Source of the DNA: Phenylobacterium sp.
GTDB taxonomy: Bacteria > Pseudomonadota > Alphaproteobacteria > Caulobacterales > Caulobacteraceae
Direction of reading: 5' to 3'
NCBI RefSeq assembly: GCF_030646615.1
Contig: NZ_JAUSLG010000073.1
Coordinates: 62,001 to 126,000 of the forward strand
Length of the DNA: 64,000 nt
Under the pieces are notes generated by a model. It made no database searches, was not told the origin of the DNA, and was given only the letters and a program-made list of their open reading frames with translations. Both the position numbers and the translations under genes were made by a program. How positions within the stretch are numbered: the stretch's first letter is position 1; each line of letters opens with the position of its first letter. Shown here one piece after another: positions 8,750-19,632 of this stretch.

Positions 8750-9418
8750 ATGCAGGAGCCGCAAGCCTACGGCCTTTGGTCGCTCGTGATCCTGAACTCG
8801 GTCCTATTCATCTTCTTCGCGTTCAGCTTCTTCAAGCCGAAGACGGCGCGCGACTGGCGCTCCTTCGGCGCCTTCAGCGCCTTCCTAGTCGCGCTCTTCA
8901 CCGAAATGTATGGCTTTCCGCTGACCATCTATGTGCTGTCCGGCTGGCTGCAGAGCCGCTATCCGAACGTGAACTGGTTCAGCCACGACGCTGGCCACCT
9001 GCTGGAGATGATGTTCGGCTGGAAGGCCAACCCCCACTTCGGCCCGTTCCACATCATCAGCGCGCTGTTCATCGGCGGCGGTTTCTGGCTGATTTCCGCT
9101 GGCTGGAGCGTGCTCTACCGCGCCCAGCGTGACGGCCAGTTGGCGACGACCGGACCGTACAAGTCCGTCCGTCATCCGCAGTACGGCGGCTTCGCCCTGG
9201 TGATGTTCGGCTTCCTTCTGGAGTGGCCGACGATCCTCACCATCGCGATGTTCCCGTTCCTCCTGTTCATGTACTGGCGCCTGTCGATGAACGAGGAAAA
9301 GGAGGCGTTGGCGACCTTCGGCGAGCAGTACGCCGCCTATAAGCGTACGACGCCCGCCTTCTTCCCGCGGTTCGGGCGTCGGGACCGCGGGTCGGATCCG
9401 GCCCTCGGCCATTCCTGA
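8750..9418 (+). CDS. Isoprenylcysteine carboxyl methyltransferase-like membrane protein
   Basis: The 222-residue product has several membrane helices and the conserved C-terminal block of the ICMT/PEMT family: LATTGPYKSVRHPQYGGFAL, then a long helix, then RLSMNEEKEALATFGEQYAA with its catalytic-type Glu and Arg. These proteins methylate small substrates or lipids using S-adenosylmethionine; in bacteria the substrates are mostly unknown. Homologues travel with DUF2933 and P-type ATPase genes in metal islands. The ATG at 8750 is preceded by TAGGGAGCCCCC. Confidence 0.85.
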   Translation: MQEPQAYGLWSLVILNSVLFIFFAFSFFKPKTARDWRSFGAFSAFLVALFTEMYGFPLTIYVLSGWLQSRYPNVNWFSHDAGHLLEMMFGWKANPHFGPFHIISALFIGGGFWLISAGWSVLYRAQRDGQLATTGPYKSVRHPQYGGFALVMFGFLLEWPTILTIAMFPFLLFMYWRLSMNEEKEALATFGEQYAAYKRTTPAFFPRFGRRDRGSDPALGHS

Positions 9419-9451
9419 GACCATCCGTCCTCTCCAGCCAGACAGAGCTTC

Positions 9452-11812
9452 ATGCGCACCATCACCGTCGATGTATCGGGCTTCCGCACCCCGCTCGATC
9501 CGCTCGTCATCGAGAAGCACCTGCGGGCCCTGAAAGGAGTCCGCAGCGCTACCGCCAACTTCGCCTCCGCCTCGGCCAGCGTCGAGTATGACGATGCAGC
9601 GGTCAGCGCGGCTGAGCTCGAGCAGGCTGTGCGCGACTGCGGCTTCCACTGCCGCGGCGAACTCGTCCCGCAGCACGTCTGCGGGACCGCCGGCGACACG
9701 GTCTCACATGGGGCGCCCGCCCACGCGCACCACCGCGGAGCAAAGCCTGACGTCGCCGCCACTAATGCCGGCCACGACGACATGGCCGAGATGGGCCATG
9801 GCGCCGGCATGGACATGGCCGCGATGGCCCGGGACATGCGCAACCGCTTCCTGGTCGCCCTGGTCTTCACGATCCCGATCTTCTTCCTGGCCCCGATGGG
9901 CGTGGAAGCGCTGCGGGTGGCGCCGCCCTTCGGGTGGCCGCTGAAGCCGACGCTGTTCGTCCTGGCGAGCGCGGCGATCCTCTATCCCGGCTGGACGTTC
10001 TTCGTCGCCGCCGTGCGCGCCCTACGCAAGCGCGTCTTCAACATGGCCGTGCTGGTCCTGCTGAGCGTCGGCACCGGCTATCTGTTCAGCATTGGGGCGA
10101 CCTTCTTCTTCGAGGGCGAGCAGTTCTACGAGGCCTCCGCGCTGCTGCTGGTCTTCATCCTCCTGGGTCATTGGCTGGAGATGCGGGCCCGCGCAGGCGC
10201 CTCCGAAGCCATCCGCCGGCTGATGGACCTCGCGCCGCCGACCGCCAGGGTGCTTCGCAACGGCGCAGAAGTGGATGTGCCCACGTCGGAGGTGGTCGCC
10301 GGAGACGAGGTGCTCGTGCGGCCCGGCGGCAAAATCCCGGTGGACGGGACGATCGAAGACGGCGCCTCCGAGGTCGACGAGTCGATGCTGACCGGCGAGT
10401 CCCTGCCGGTTTCCAAGACGGTCGGCGACACCGTGATCGGCGGTGCGATCAATAAGAGCGGCGCCTTCCGATATCGCGCGACCAAGGTGGGCGCCGACAC
10501 CGCGCTGGCCCAGATCGTCAAGCTCGTGCAGGAAGCACAGAACTCCAAGGCGCCGGCGCAGCTGTTGGCCGACCGCGCCTCGCAGTGGCTGGTCCTGGCG
10601 GCCATCGCGGTCGGGCTCGCGACCTTCGTCATCTGGTTCTGGGTGATCGGCCAGACGCTGCTCTTCGCGCTCACCCTCACCATCACGGTGTTCGTCATCG
10701 CCTGCCCCGACGCGCTCGGGCTCGCGACTCCGATGGCGATCATGGTCGGCACCGGCCTGGGCGCGGCGAACGGCATCCTGATCAAGGACGCGGCGGCGCT
10801 GGAAGAGGCGGTGAAACTCGACATCGTGGTCTTCGATAAGACTGGCACGCTCACCACCGGCGAACCCAAGGTCGTGCAGGTCACGCCGGCAGCCGGGATC
10901 GACGAAAACGACCTCGTCGCCACGGCCGCAGCCCTGGAACATGGCTCCGAGCACCACATCGCCAAGGCTGTGCTGGCGCGCGCCGAGGGTCTGCAAGTCC
11001 AACCGGCGAGCAACTTCCAGTCGTTTGGCGGCAAGGGGCTCACGGGCGAGGTTGAGGGGCGCCAGGTGCTCTCCGGCAATCGCATGCTGATGGCGGACAA
11101 TGGCGTGGAGCTCGGGGAACTCGCCGGCGAATCCGTGCGCCTTCAAGGCGCGGGCCGCACCGTGGTACACATCGCCCGCGACGGCCGGGTGATCGGCATC
11201 ATTGCGGTCGCCGACGCCGCGCGTCCAACCGCCAAGGCCACGATCGCTCGCCTGCAAGAGTTGGGCGTCAAGGTGGCGATGATCACCGGCGACAACGAGG
11301 GCACGGCGAAGCGGGTCGCGGCCGAGCTCGGGATCGACATCGTGCTGGCCGAAGTGCTGCCGGGCGACAAGGCCGCCAAGGTAAAGGAATTGCAGGCGCA
11401 GAAGCACCGGGTTGGGTTCGTTGGCGATGGGGTGAACGACGCCCCGGCCCTGACCCAGGCCAACGTCGGCTTCGCCATCGGCGCCGGCACCGACGTGGCG
11501 ATCGAGAGCGCCGACGTCGTGTTGATGCGCAGCGATCCCGCCGACGTGGTTAAGGCCATTGAACTTTCGCGCGCCACCCTGCGCAAGATGCACCAGAACC
11601 TCTGGTGGGCGGTCGGCTACAACGTGATCGCCTTCCCCCTCGCGGCGGGGGTGCTCTATCCCATCACGCTCAGTCCGGAGGTCGCCGCCATGGCGATGTC
11701 GGGCAGTTCCGCCCTGGTGGCCATCAACGCGCTTCTGTTGAAGCGCACGCGGCTCGGCGTGAAGGCGAGCACGGCTGAGACGCCAGGCGTCCTCAGCCCG
11801 TCGCCCGCCTAG
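9452..11812 (+). CDS. Heavy-metal P1B-type ATPase with a CPD membrane motif
   Basis: The 786-residue pump starts with a ferredoxin-like HMA-type domain that lacks the usual CxxC (it has CGFHC near residue 70), followed by a His/Met-rich linker ([26 protein letters not shown]). The actuator loop has MLTGESLPV, the phosphorylated aspartate is D462 in DKTGTLT, and the nucleotide and hinge motifs SEHHIAKAV and GDGVNDAP are present. The key ion site in the sixth membrane helix reads C418-P419-D420 instead of CPC. Later helices keep YN (GYNVIAF) and MSGSS, as in copper pumps. Copper-type transport is likely, but the substitution makes specificity uncertain. Confidence 0.92.
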   Translation: MRTITVDVSGFRTPLDPLVIEKHLRALKGVRSATANFASASASVEYDDAAVSAAELEQAVRDCGFHCRGELVPQHVCGTAGDTVSHGAPAHAHHRGAKPDVAATNAGHDDMAEMGHGAGMDMAAMARDMRNRFLVALVFTIPIFFLAPMGVEALRVAPPFGWPLKPTLFVLASAAILYPGWTFFVAAVRALRKRVFNMAVLVLLSVGTGYLFSIGATFFFEGEQFYEASALLLVFILLGHWLEMRARAGASEAIRRLMDLAPPTARVLRNGAEVDVPTSEVVAGDEVLVRPGGKIPVDGTIEDGASEVDESMLTGESLPVSKTVGDTVIGGAINKSGAFRYRATKVGADTALAQIVKLVQEAQNSKAPAQLLADRASQWLVLAAIAVGLATFVIWFWVIGQTLLFALTLTITVFVIACPDALGLATPMAIMVGTGLGAANGILIKDAAALEEAVKLDIVVFDKTGTLTTGEPKVVQVTPAAGIDENDLVATAAALEHGSEHHIAKAVLARAEGLQVQPASNFQSFGGKGLTGEVEGRQVLSGNRMLMADNGVELGELAGESVRLQGAGRTVVHIARDGRVIGIIAVADAARPTAKATIARLQELGVKVAMITGDNEGTAKRVAAELGIDIVLAEVLPGDKAAKVKELQAQKHRVGFVGDGVNDAPALTQANVGFAIGAGTDVAIESADVVLMRSDPADVVKAIELSRATLRKMHQNLWWAVGYNVIAFPLAAGVLYPITLSPEVAAMAMSGSSALVAINALLLKRTRLGVKASTAETPGVLSPSPA

Positions 11813-11893
11813 TCTCGCCGTAAGGTTCCTCGCCGGCGCGCGTCAATCCTGTGCAGGCCAGTCAGAACGGTCGCGCCACAGGAGGAGACCCCG

Positions 11894-12193
11894 ATGTCGA
11901 CCACCTTCCATCAGTCCCGTCAGGCAGCCGCCGCCCATCACGGCGGCGTAGCGATTGTCCCGCTGGGTTTTACGCTGTCCATCTTCATGGCGGCGAGCTT
12001 TCTGCTCTGCGCGCTGGGCGGGTTCCTGCCCGGCCTGGAGACCCTGCATTTCCTCGGTGCGCTCTATCCAAGCCTCAACTGGACGAGCCCGGCTCTGATT
12101 GCGGCCGGTACCGCGTGGGCTTTCGCCTGCGGCTGGTACGTCGCCGTGTTCTGCGGCCTGCTCTACAACACCTTCTCCGCCCGCCGGAGCTGA
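11894..12193 (+). CDS. Small two-helix membrane protein (DUF5676-like)
   Basis: An AGGAGGAGA ribosome site precedes the ATG at 11894. The 99-residue product has a His-containing N-terminus (FHQSRQAAAAHHGG), one helix (VPLGFTLSIFMAASFLLCAL), a short loop with LYPSLNWTSPA and a second helix (LIAAGTAWAFACGWYVAVFC). This resembles DUF5676 proteins that accompany metal P-type ATPases. It is 81 bases downstream of the CPD ATPase and probably in the same transcript. The exact domain name is a recollection, not a search result. Confidence 0.65.
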   Translation: MSTTFHQSRQAAAAHHGGVAIVPLGFTLSIFMAASFLLCALGGFLPGLETLHFLGALYPSLNWTSPALIAAGTAWAFACGWYVAVFCGLLYNTFSARRS

Positions 12194-12237
12194 GCGAACG
12201 GGCGCGCCAGCCAAGTCGGCGCGCTCCTCGTGACGAA

Positions 12238-12640
12238 CATGAGGACTTCGTCCTGACACCGCTTGCGCCGAGCGCGAGCGCCGTGGAGGTGGTCGAGCGC
12301 AAGGGGGCCGGCCATCCCGACACCATCTGCGACGCGCTCGCCGAGCAGCTCTCACGTGACCTCTGCCGCGCCTATCGCGACGAGTTCGGGACAATCCTCC
12401 ATCACAACGTTGACAAGGCGCTCCTGAGCGCCGGACGGTCAGCTCCGGCGTTCGGCGGCGGGCAAGTGGAGACACCGATCGAGATCTATCTCGGTGGTCG
12501 CGCGACGGCGTCGGCAGGCGGCAAGGACATACCGGTCGCGGAGATCGCCGTCGAGGGCGCGCGACGGTGGCTGGGCCAACATCAGCCGTTTGAGGCGCCC
12601 CCGCGTGCGTCCCGAGTCACCTTGTCGCACCCTATCGGAC
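12238..12640 (+). pseudogene. Archaeal-type methionine adenosyltransferase, N-terminal fragment
   Basis: The plus frame reads FVLTPLAPSASAVEVVERKG, AGHPDTICDALAEQLSRDLC, FGTILHHNVDKALLSAGRSA and PIEIYLGGRATASAGGKDIP, the clear start of an archaeal-type S-adenosylmethionine synthetase (GHPDTICDALAE and HHNVDK are its signature). No in-frame start exists; the ATG at 12239 fits if one base is missing just after it. The homology fades after RRWLGQHQPF and the IS66 remnant begins at about 12632. The rest of the roughly 400-residue enzyme is absent, so this is a broken gene. Confidence 0.75.
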
Positions 12641-13107
12641 GGCGCTCGGACGGTTTCTCCGAGGCGGGTGGACCCGGGTCCAGTCCAGCCCTTCAACGAG
12701 CGCAGATAGCTGCGCCGAGGACAGCTTCATGACCCCCTCGCTGATCGGCGGCCACTTGAACGCGCCCTCGTCCAGCGCTTTCCACAGCATCACCAGCCCG
12801 GTTCCATCCCAGGTCACGATCTTCACCCGGTCCGCCCGCTTGGCTCGGAATACCAGTACCGTCCCCGCTGCGACATCCCACCCGAGCCGGCGTCGTCGAT
12901 CTCGACCCGGGCGAACCCCAAGGGGTCCGAAGCCTCGCGCGCATCCCGCCGCCAAGTGAAAATCTGCGTCTTCGACAGGCTGTAGCGCGCAGACGCCTCG
13001 CCCACCGACGTCTCGTAGCTCTCCGCCACGATCTGGGCCTTGGCCTCAGCGCTCCACCGGCGCCGCTGCGCCGTCCCGGTAAACACCTCGATGCGACGCG
13101 CCGAAGG
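12632..13107 (-). mobile_element. IS66-family remnant: tnpA plus 5'-truncated tnpB
   Basis: On the minus strand, MPSARRIEVFTGTAQRRRWS from 13107 with QIVAESYETSVGEASARYSL is an IS66 TnpA (helix-turn-helix accessory protein). Its frame runs into the tnpB part at about 12880, where the tnpB frame resumes as GTVLVFRAKRADRVKIVTWD and PISEGVMKLSSAQLSALVEG, ending at 12632. The first 45 or so residues of TnpB are missing, so a deletion has fused the two genes out of frame. No intact TnpC follows on this side. The remnant abuts the broken adenosyltransferase gene, which it may have interrupted. Confidence 0.8.
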
Positions 13108-13275
13108 CATCATCAGCACATCATCACCAGGCATCATCAGCACCCCAAGCCCGCACACGGCCAATCGGCCGGCAGACTCGGCGATCACGTCAGCCCGGGG
13201 AAGGTGGGGTAAAAGGCTCGCTTACTGACAAAGCGCCGCTCGGCGCTGATGACGCGGTGACGTCCAGACGTCCGC

Positions 13276-13626
13276 TCATCGCTCCGGACGGCTCCAGATC
13301 CATACGCCGCCAATGAGGTTGACCGCGCAGGGGAGCAATGAGATTGGAAAGTCCAGCGCCACGAAGCCGACGATCGCGCTCAGGGTGAAGGCGATCAGCG
13401 CGGCGATCTTCCCCTGGCGGCTGATAGCGCGGTTCTTGCGCCAGGTGCGAATGTGCGGCCCGAACGTGGGGTGCTCCACGAGCTTGCGCTCCAGACGGGG
13501 ACTGCTCCGGGCGAACAGAAACGCCGCTAGAACCACGAACGGCACGGTGGGCAGGGGCAAGACCATGCCTACGCCGCCAAGCGCAAGGGCGAGAAAACCT
13601 AGCAGTAGGTAGATTGGTCGTCCCAT
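13276..13626 (-). CDS. YbaN/DUF454 family membrane protein
   Basis: The 116-residue product has the DUF454 layout: an N-terminal helix (YLLLGFLALALGGVGMVLPL), the conserved LPTVPFVVLAAFLFARSSPR, the motif HPTFGPHIRTWRKNRAIS, a short loop with RQGKIAALIAF and a last helix. Function is unknown; homologues often sit beside haem, metal or respiratory genes. It is intact although it lies between two insertion sequence remnants. Confidence 0.85.
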   Translation of the reverse strand: MGRPIYLLLGFLALALGGVGMVLPLPTVPFVVLAAFLFARSSPRLERKLVEHPTFGPHIRTWRKNRAISRQGKIAALIAFTLSAIVGFVALDFPISLLPCAVNLIGGVWIWSRPER

Positions 13627-13761
13627 CCAGCGGCGCCGTTCGCTTTAGTCACCCCTCCGCATCGTCAAGGTCATACGCGGATGTATATTCGCGATCCGAG
13701 CGGCGAGGCGGAGCCAGGTCCGGCCGCTCGTGCGGATCCGGAGGGTGACCGGGCTGTGGGC

Positions 13762-14080
13762 CTACCGGACAACCAGCACCGGAACGGCGCTGTGAGCGAG
13801 AACTTCGGACGTCGTGCTGCCCAGAAGCAGGCGATTCAGGCCGCGGCGACCATGCGAAGCCATGACAATCAGGCTGCAGTCCCGCGACTTGGCCGCATCG
13901 ATGATGGCTTCAGCGGGTTGGGCGTTCGGCACATGGAGCGTGTCGGCACTCACCCCGGCTTGGTCGGCCGCTCCCTTGGCGGCCGAAAGAATGCGGGCTT
14001 CAGGACCTCGTCGATGAACCGCTGGCGGGCGGCGGCGATGTGCGCTTTCTCGGACTCGGACGGGCCTCTGGAGCTTTTTG
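13762..14080 (-). pseudogene. Universal stress protein, C-terminal fragment with frameshift
   Basis: The minus strand encodes ILSAAKGAADQAGVSADTLH, then AEAIIDAAKSRDCSLIVMAS and HGRRGLNRLLLGSTTSEVLA ending HSAVPVLVVR, the UspA ATP-binding end (G-2x-G-9x-G[S/T] pattern present). Just upstream a different frame continues the protein as EKAHIAAARQRFIDEVLKP, so there is a frameshift near 13995. The N-terminal half of the domain is missing where the IS66 tnpC remnant ends at 14084. The gene is broken. Confidence 0.75.
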
Positions 14081-14083
14081 GCA

Positions 14084-15000
14084 TCAGCGGCGATGTCCCT
14101 GGATGGGGGCGATCGGGCGCCAGTTCCAGGGCATGAGTTCATCGAGCTTCTGAGCGGGATGCTCGGCGATGCGGCCCAGGACGTCGGCCAGCTAGGCCTG
14201 CAGATCGACATCGTTGAGCTTGGCGGTGACGATCAGGCTGTACATGAAGGCCGCGCGCTCACCGCCGCGGTCGGAACCGGCGAACAGCCACGACTTGCGT
14301 CCCAGCGCGATGCCGCGCAGCGCCCGCTCGGCGGCATTGTTGGTCAGGCAGATCCGGCCGTCGTCCGTGAAGCGGCTGAAGGCGGTCCATCGCTTGAGCA
14401 TGTAATCGATGGCCTTGGCCAGGTCGTTGCCGCGTGAGAGCTTGGCGCGCTGCAGGGTCATCCAGGCCTTGAGATCGGCGACCAGCGGGGCGCTGAGTTC
14501 CTGGCGCACGGCCTGGCGCCGGTCGGCGCCCTGGCCGGTAATCGCCCGCTCGATCTCGAACAGCGCATCGATGCGGTGCACAGCCTCCAGCGCCATCGGT
14601 GAGATCACCGCCGGCGCCTTGCCCTGGCCTTGCGGCGGGCGCTGGCGGCGATGTCGGCCAGCACGAAGAACTTGCGCCGGGCGTGCGCCCAGCAGGCGGC
14701 TTCCAGGACCGGGGCCGGCTGGCGCTGGGCGGCGTAGAGCTCGCCATAGCCGCTGTAGGCGTCGGCCTGCAGCACGCCAGCCCAGCCTTGAAGGTGGCTG
14801 GTGGGGTGCTCGCCTCTTCGATCGCGCGAATAGTAGAACACCGCCGCCGGCGGGGCCGGCCCGGCGAAGGGGCGGTCGTCCCGGACGTAGGTCCGACATC
14901 GGGCCATGTCGGTCTTGCCCTTCGCCAGCACCGGGACCGTGGTGTCGAAGATGACGTGTGTTGAGGTCGGCCAGCTGCTGGAAGAGGAGATTGTAGAGCG
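14084..15000 (-). mobile_element. IS66-family tnpC transposase remnant, frameshifted and with a nonsense codon
   Basis: Reading the minus strand from about 14960: VPVLAKGKTDMARCRTYVRD, then VLQADAYSGYGELYAAQRQP and EAACWAHARRKFFVLADIAA are the catalytic half of an IS66 TnpC. A frameshift near 14630 moves the reading to KAPAVISPMALEAVHRIDAL and later RICLTNNAAERALRGIALGR and AGSDRGGERAAFMYSLIVTA. A TAG at about 14192 replaces the Trp expected in LQA(W)LADVLGR, after which the tail runs to 14084. With shift, stop and missing N-terminus it cannot encode an active transposase. Its orientation and order do not fit the tnpAB remnant at 12.6 kb as one simple element. Confidence 0.8.
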
Positions 15001-15089
15001 GCGGAACCCGGGCGAGGTTGTCGGCGAGGCGCCCAAATAGAGAGTCGTCGGCACGTCTCGCATGCGTCGCAGGTCGAAATCACGACGAC

Positions 15090-15250
15090 GGCGCCGGCAG
15101 GATCACGGTCGACCAGGGCCCCATTTCCGGAGGCGGGCTGGCCGGCGATGACCATGGGCTTCAAAGCCGCGCCTGCCTCGTGCAGAGCGTGAAGGCTGGC
15201 GACAGGGTCGCCTTCGACCTGACTTTGAAGGACGGCGGCGGCGTACCAAC
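15090..15250 (+). pseudogene. CusF-like copper-binding domain, frameshifted
   Basis: Three pieces in two frames reconstruct a CusF-type periplasmic Cu(I)/Ag(I) chaperone domain: AGRITVDQGPI from about 15090, then PEAGWPAMTMGFKAAPAS in the next frame, then LVQSVKAGDRVAFDLTLKDG back in the first frame. The W and two M residues of the WPAMTM stretch are the metal ligands in CusF. Two opposite frameshifts would be needed, and no start or signal is seen upstream, where the IS66 remnant ends. The gene is decayed. Confidence 0.65.
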
Positions 15251-15566
15251 CTTGTCTGTTGAGAGGCTGCTAGCTTGGCGGGGGCCGGGGAGCCCTTGGG
15301 AGAACATACCTGTCCCCGGTGATCCCCAGCGCCATAGTCGGTGGACGCCAGCGTCGCAGTTTGAAAAATATCAAGCGACGATCGCGGACGGAAAGGGTTC
15401 CGGCTCATTTGTTGGTCATTTCGGAACACATTTTAAGCATTTTCGCCACCAGTCTGCTCACTTTTTCAGATCATCGGCTTAGTAACCAGACAGAAACAAC
15501 CCTGGACTGTTCTCAACCGGCGCCATGGTATAGGTTCAAACAACGTCTAGCAGGAGAGACAGAATA
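15251..15566. other. Intergenic stretch with no recognisable gene
   Basis: This stretch of about 315 bases between the CusF remnant and the small lipoprotein gene is less GC-rich than its surroundings (for example around 15410-15480). I see no conserved reading frame. It probably contains the promoter of the lipoprotein gene, but no operator resembling the CueR or ZntR-type sites elsewhere in the window. Confidence 0.4.
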
Positions 15567-15788
15567 ATGATGAAGAGGCTGTACATCTGGGGTGCGATCG
15601 CCGCAGCGGCGGCGCTTGCCGCGTGCGCGACCATCAATGAGCCGCCGACCGCTGAGCAGCGAGCGGCTTGCGAAAAGATGCTAGAAATGGGCGAAGGCGC
15701 CACGCACAGTCACTCGTCGGATAAGAGCGGGACGGTGAACACTATGAGCATGACCCATGCGCAGTGCCGCCAGCTGCTCGGTAAATAG
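15567..15788 (+). CDS. Small lipoprotein with Cys/His-containing mature part
   Basis: An AGGAGAG sequence precedes tandem ATG codons at 15567. The 73-residue product begins MMKRLYIWGAIAAAAALAAC, a textbook lipoprotein signal with lipobox LAAC. The short mature part contains RAACEKMLEMGEGATHSHSS and MSMTHAQCRQLLGK, two cysteines, histidines and methionines that could bind metal. I do not know a named family. A 9-base-pair hairpin follows 41 bases after the stop codon and may end the transcript. Confidence 0.7.
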   Translation: MMKRLYIWGAIAAAAALAACATINEPPTAEQRAACEKMLEMGEGATHSHSSDKSGTVNTMSMTHAQCRQLLGK

Positions 15789-15829
15789 TCCCTTGGAGGC
15801 GGCTAATTGACCGTCGCTAGGCGAAAATC

Positions 15830-15858
15830 GGCGCCGCCTCTTATCCCTGGGCGGCGCC
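15830..15858 (+). terminator. GC-rich hairpin after the small lipoprotein gene
   Basis: The arms GGCGCCGCC (15830-15838) and GGCGGCGCC (15850-15858) pair perfectly over 9 bases around an 11-base loop. There is no T-run afterwards, so it may be a weak or factor-assisted terminator. Confidence 0.4.
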
Positions 15859-16023
15859 GTACTTGGCACCGGGTGCGAGATGCCAATCACTTGTGATCGT
15901 TCGCTTCGGCGTATCAGCCTTGGGTTAGGAATCGGCATCCCGCGGCTATTGGCGCCCGGTGCCGCCTTCCATCGCCCATGTCCTTGAACTCTGGCGTCGG
16001 CAGCCGTGTCCTCGTGCTCGCGG

Positions 16024-16197
16024 GGGCGCGCGCAACGGCCGTGGTCTGGAGTTTCTCTTGGCCGCAGACATCATGGGCACGGCGGCCGCTCCCAATGGAC
16101 CGAAATAGGCCAGCTCGCTGCGATCGCTGCTCTGCGCACGGCGTTGAAGTACTTTATTCAGCGTGAGCTCAATTTGCTTAGCGTCCGAGCCTCGTAA
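16024..16197 (+). pseudogene. DUF1622 remnant, frameshifted
   Basis: One frame reads GLEFLLAADIMGTAAAP and stops; the next frame continues WTEIGQLAAIAALRTALKYF and IQREL to a stop at 16197. Joined, this is the C-terminal half of a DUF1622 protein, close to the intact copy at 7219-7596 (LEFLLAADIMRTAVAP, then WHEIGQLAAIAALRTALNFF). The N-terminal half is missing or unrecognisable. It is a decayed second copy. Confidence 0.7.
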
Positions 16198-16488
16198 ACA
16201 CCACCGATCGGACTTTCATCTCCACAGTCGGTGAGTGTCGATACAACAGGGTTTGTTCTCCTGACGGCGACTTTGGCCAGCAAGGGTTCGGGCAGAGGAA
16301 GCAGCGACACAGAGTCCTGCGCCTCCGAGGATCAAAATCCACACACCGTCGCCAGCTGCGAATCCTGCGAGGGCGGAGACCCAAATGGCCCGAAACCCCC
16401 ATCCATCCGAGGGGGGCGGCTTTTCGCGCGCGTATTCCAAGGAGATCGATCGGCGACTCCGACCGTCGGCGGCAGATTCCGCGTGCCC
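16198..16488. other. Region upstream of copA; one doubtful small minus-strand frame
   Basis: A minus-strand frame with a TTG start at 16440 ends at 16216 and would encode 74 residues with one hydrophobic segment (AIWVSALAGFAAGDGVWILI). I do not recognise it and the start is poor, so I do not call a gene. Otherwise this is the promoter-proximal region of copA. Confidence 0.3.
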
Positions 16489-16519
16489 TTGACCTTCCTA
16501 TCATGGGAAGGTCCATTTG
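16489..16519 (+). promoter_or_regulatory. CueR-type operator/promoter of copA
   Basis: A perfect dyad ACCTTCC (16492-16498) / GGAAGGT (16506-16512) with a 7-base centre overlaps a -35-like TTGACC at 16489-16494. The -10 position would fall at about 16514-16519 after a 19-base spacer, as in classical MerR-family promoters that the activator must untwist. CueR boxes have this ACCTTCC/GGAAGGT form. The copA ATG is 31 bases further on, and cueR itself is the second gene of the transcript, giving feedback. Confidence 0.85.
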
Positions 16520-16549
16520 AGCTGGGCATCGTCGTTGAGGAGCCAGCCA

Positions 16550-19056
<2,507 letters not shown>

Positions 19057-19060
<4 letters not shown>

Positions 19061-19491
19061 ACATTGGTCAGGCGTCAAAGGCCACTGGCGTGACCGCGAA
19101 GATGATCCGCTATTACGACGAGATCGACCTGGTGCGGCCGGCGAGCCGGACGGACTCGAACTACCGCGAATACGACGATCGCCAGATCAACGAGCTGCGC
19201 TTCATCAAGCGCGCCCGCAGCCTGGGCTTCTCAATGGACGAGATCACTCAGCTCCTGTCGCTGTGGCGGGACCGGGGGCGCCCGAGCCGCGAAGTGAAGG
19301 CGATCGCCGACCGCCATGTGGCGGATCTCGACGCCCGCATCGCCGAGATGCAGGCGATGGCCGAGACCCTGCGCCATCTTTCTCACTGCTGCGCCGGCGA
19401 CGATCGGCCCGACTGTCCGATCCTCGCAGATCTGACGGAAGGTAAGGAACCATCGGACCCCGTCAGACGGCGGCCGTCCTTCAACCGCTAG
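19057..19491 (+). CDS. cueR: Cu(I)-responsive MerR-family regulator CueR
   Basis: The 144-residue product has the MerR winged helix ([40 protein letters not shown]) and a coiled-coil dimer helix. Serine 77 (RGRPS), the residue that marks sensors of monovalent ions, and the ligand loop C112-AGDDRPD-C120 match CueR. It should bind the dyad upstream of copA and activate it when Cu(I), Ag(I) or Au(I) is bound. The start codon overlaps the copA stop, so the two are translationally coupled. Confidence 0.93.
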
Positions 19492-19632
19492 TCCTGTAAA
19501 ATCCGTCCGGCCGGCAAATGATGACGTTGGCGGAACTTCCTGTCTGAAGATGAGTTGCGGACTCGCCTTGCCGTTTTTCAATGGAACGACAGCAAACATT
19601 CCCATCGTAGCAATCTTCATCGAGGACGCGCC

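Noticed and set aside
10022..11593. A 523-codon minus-strand frame inside the CPD ATPase gene
   Set aside because: It is the mirror of the ATPase frame in GC-rich DNA; its product is rich in His, Arg, Asp and Gly and has no recognisable domain.
16216..16440. Small minus-strand membrane-like frame upstream of copA
   Set aside because: A TTG start, no ribosome site and no family match; kept only as a remark in the upstream region entry.
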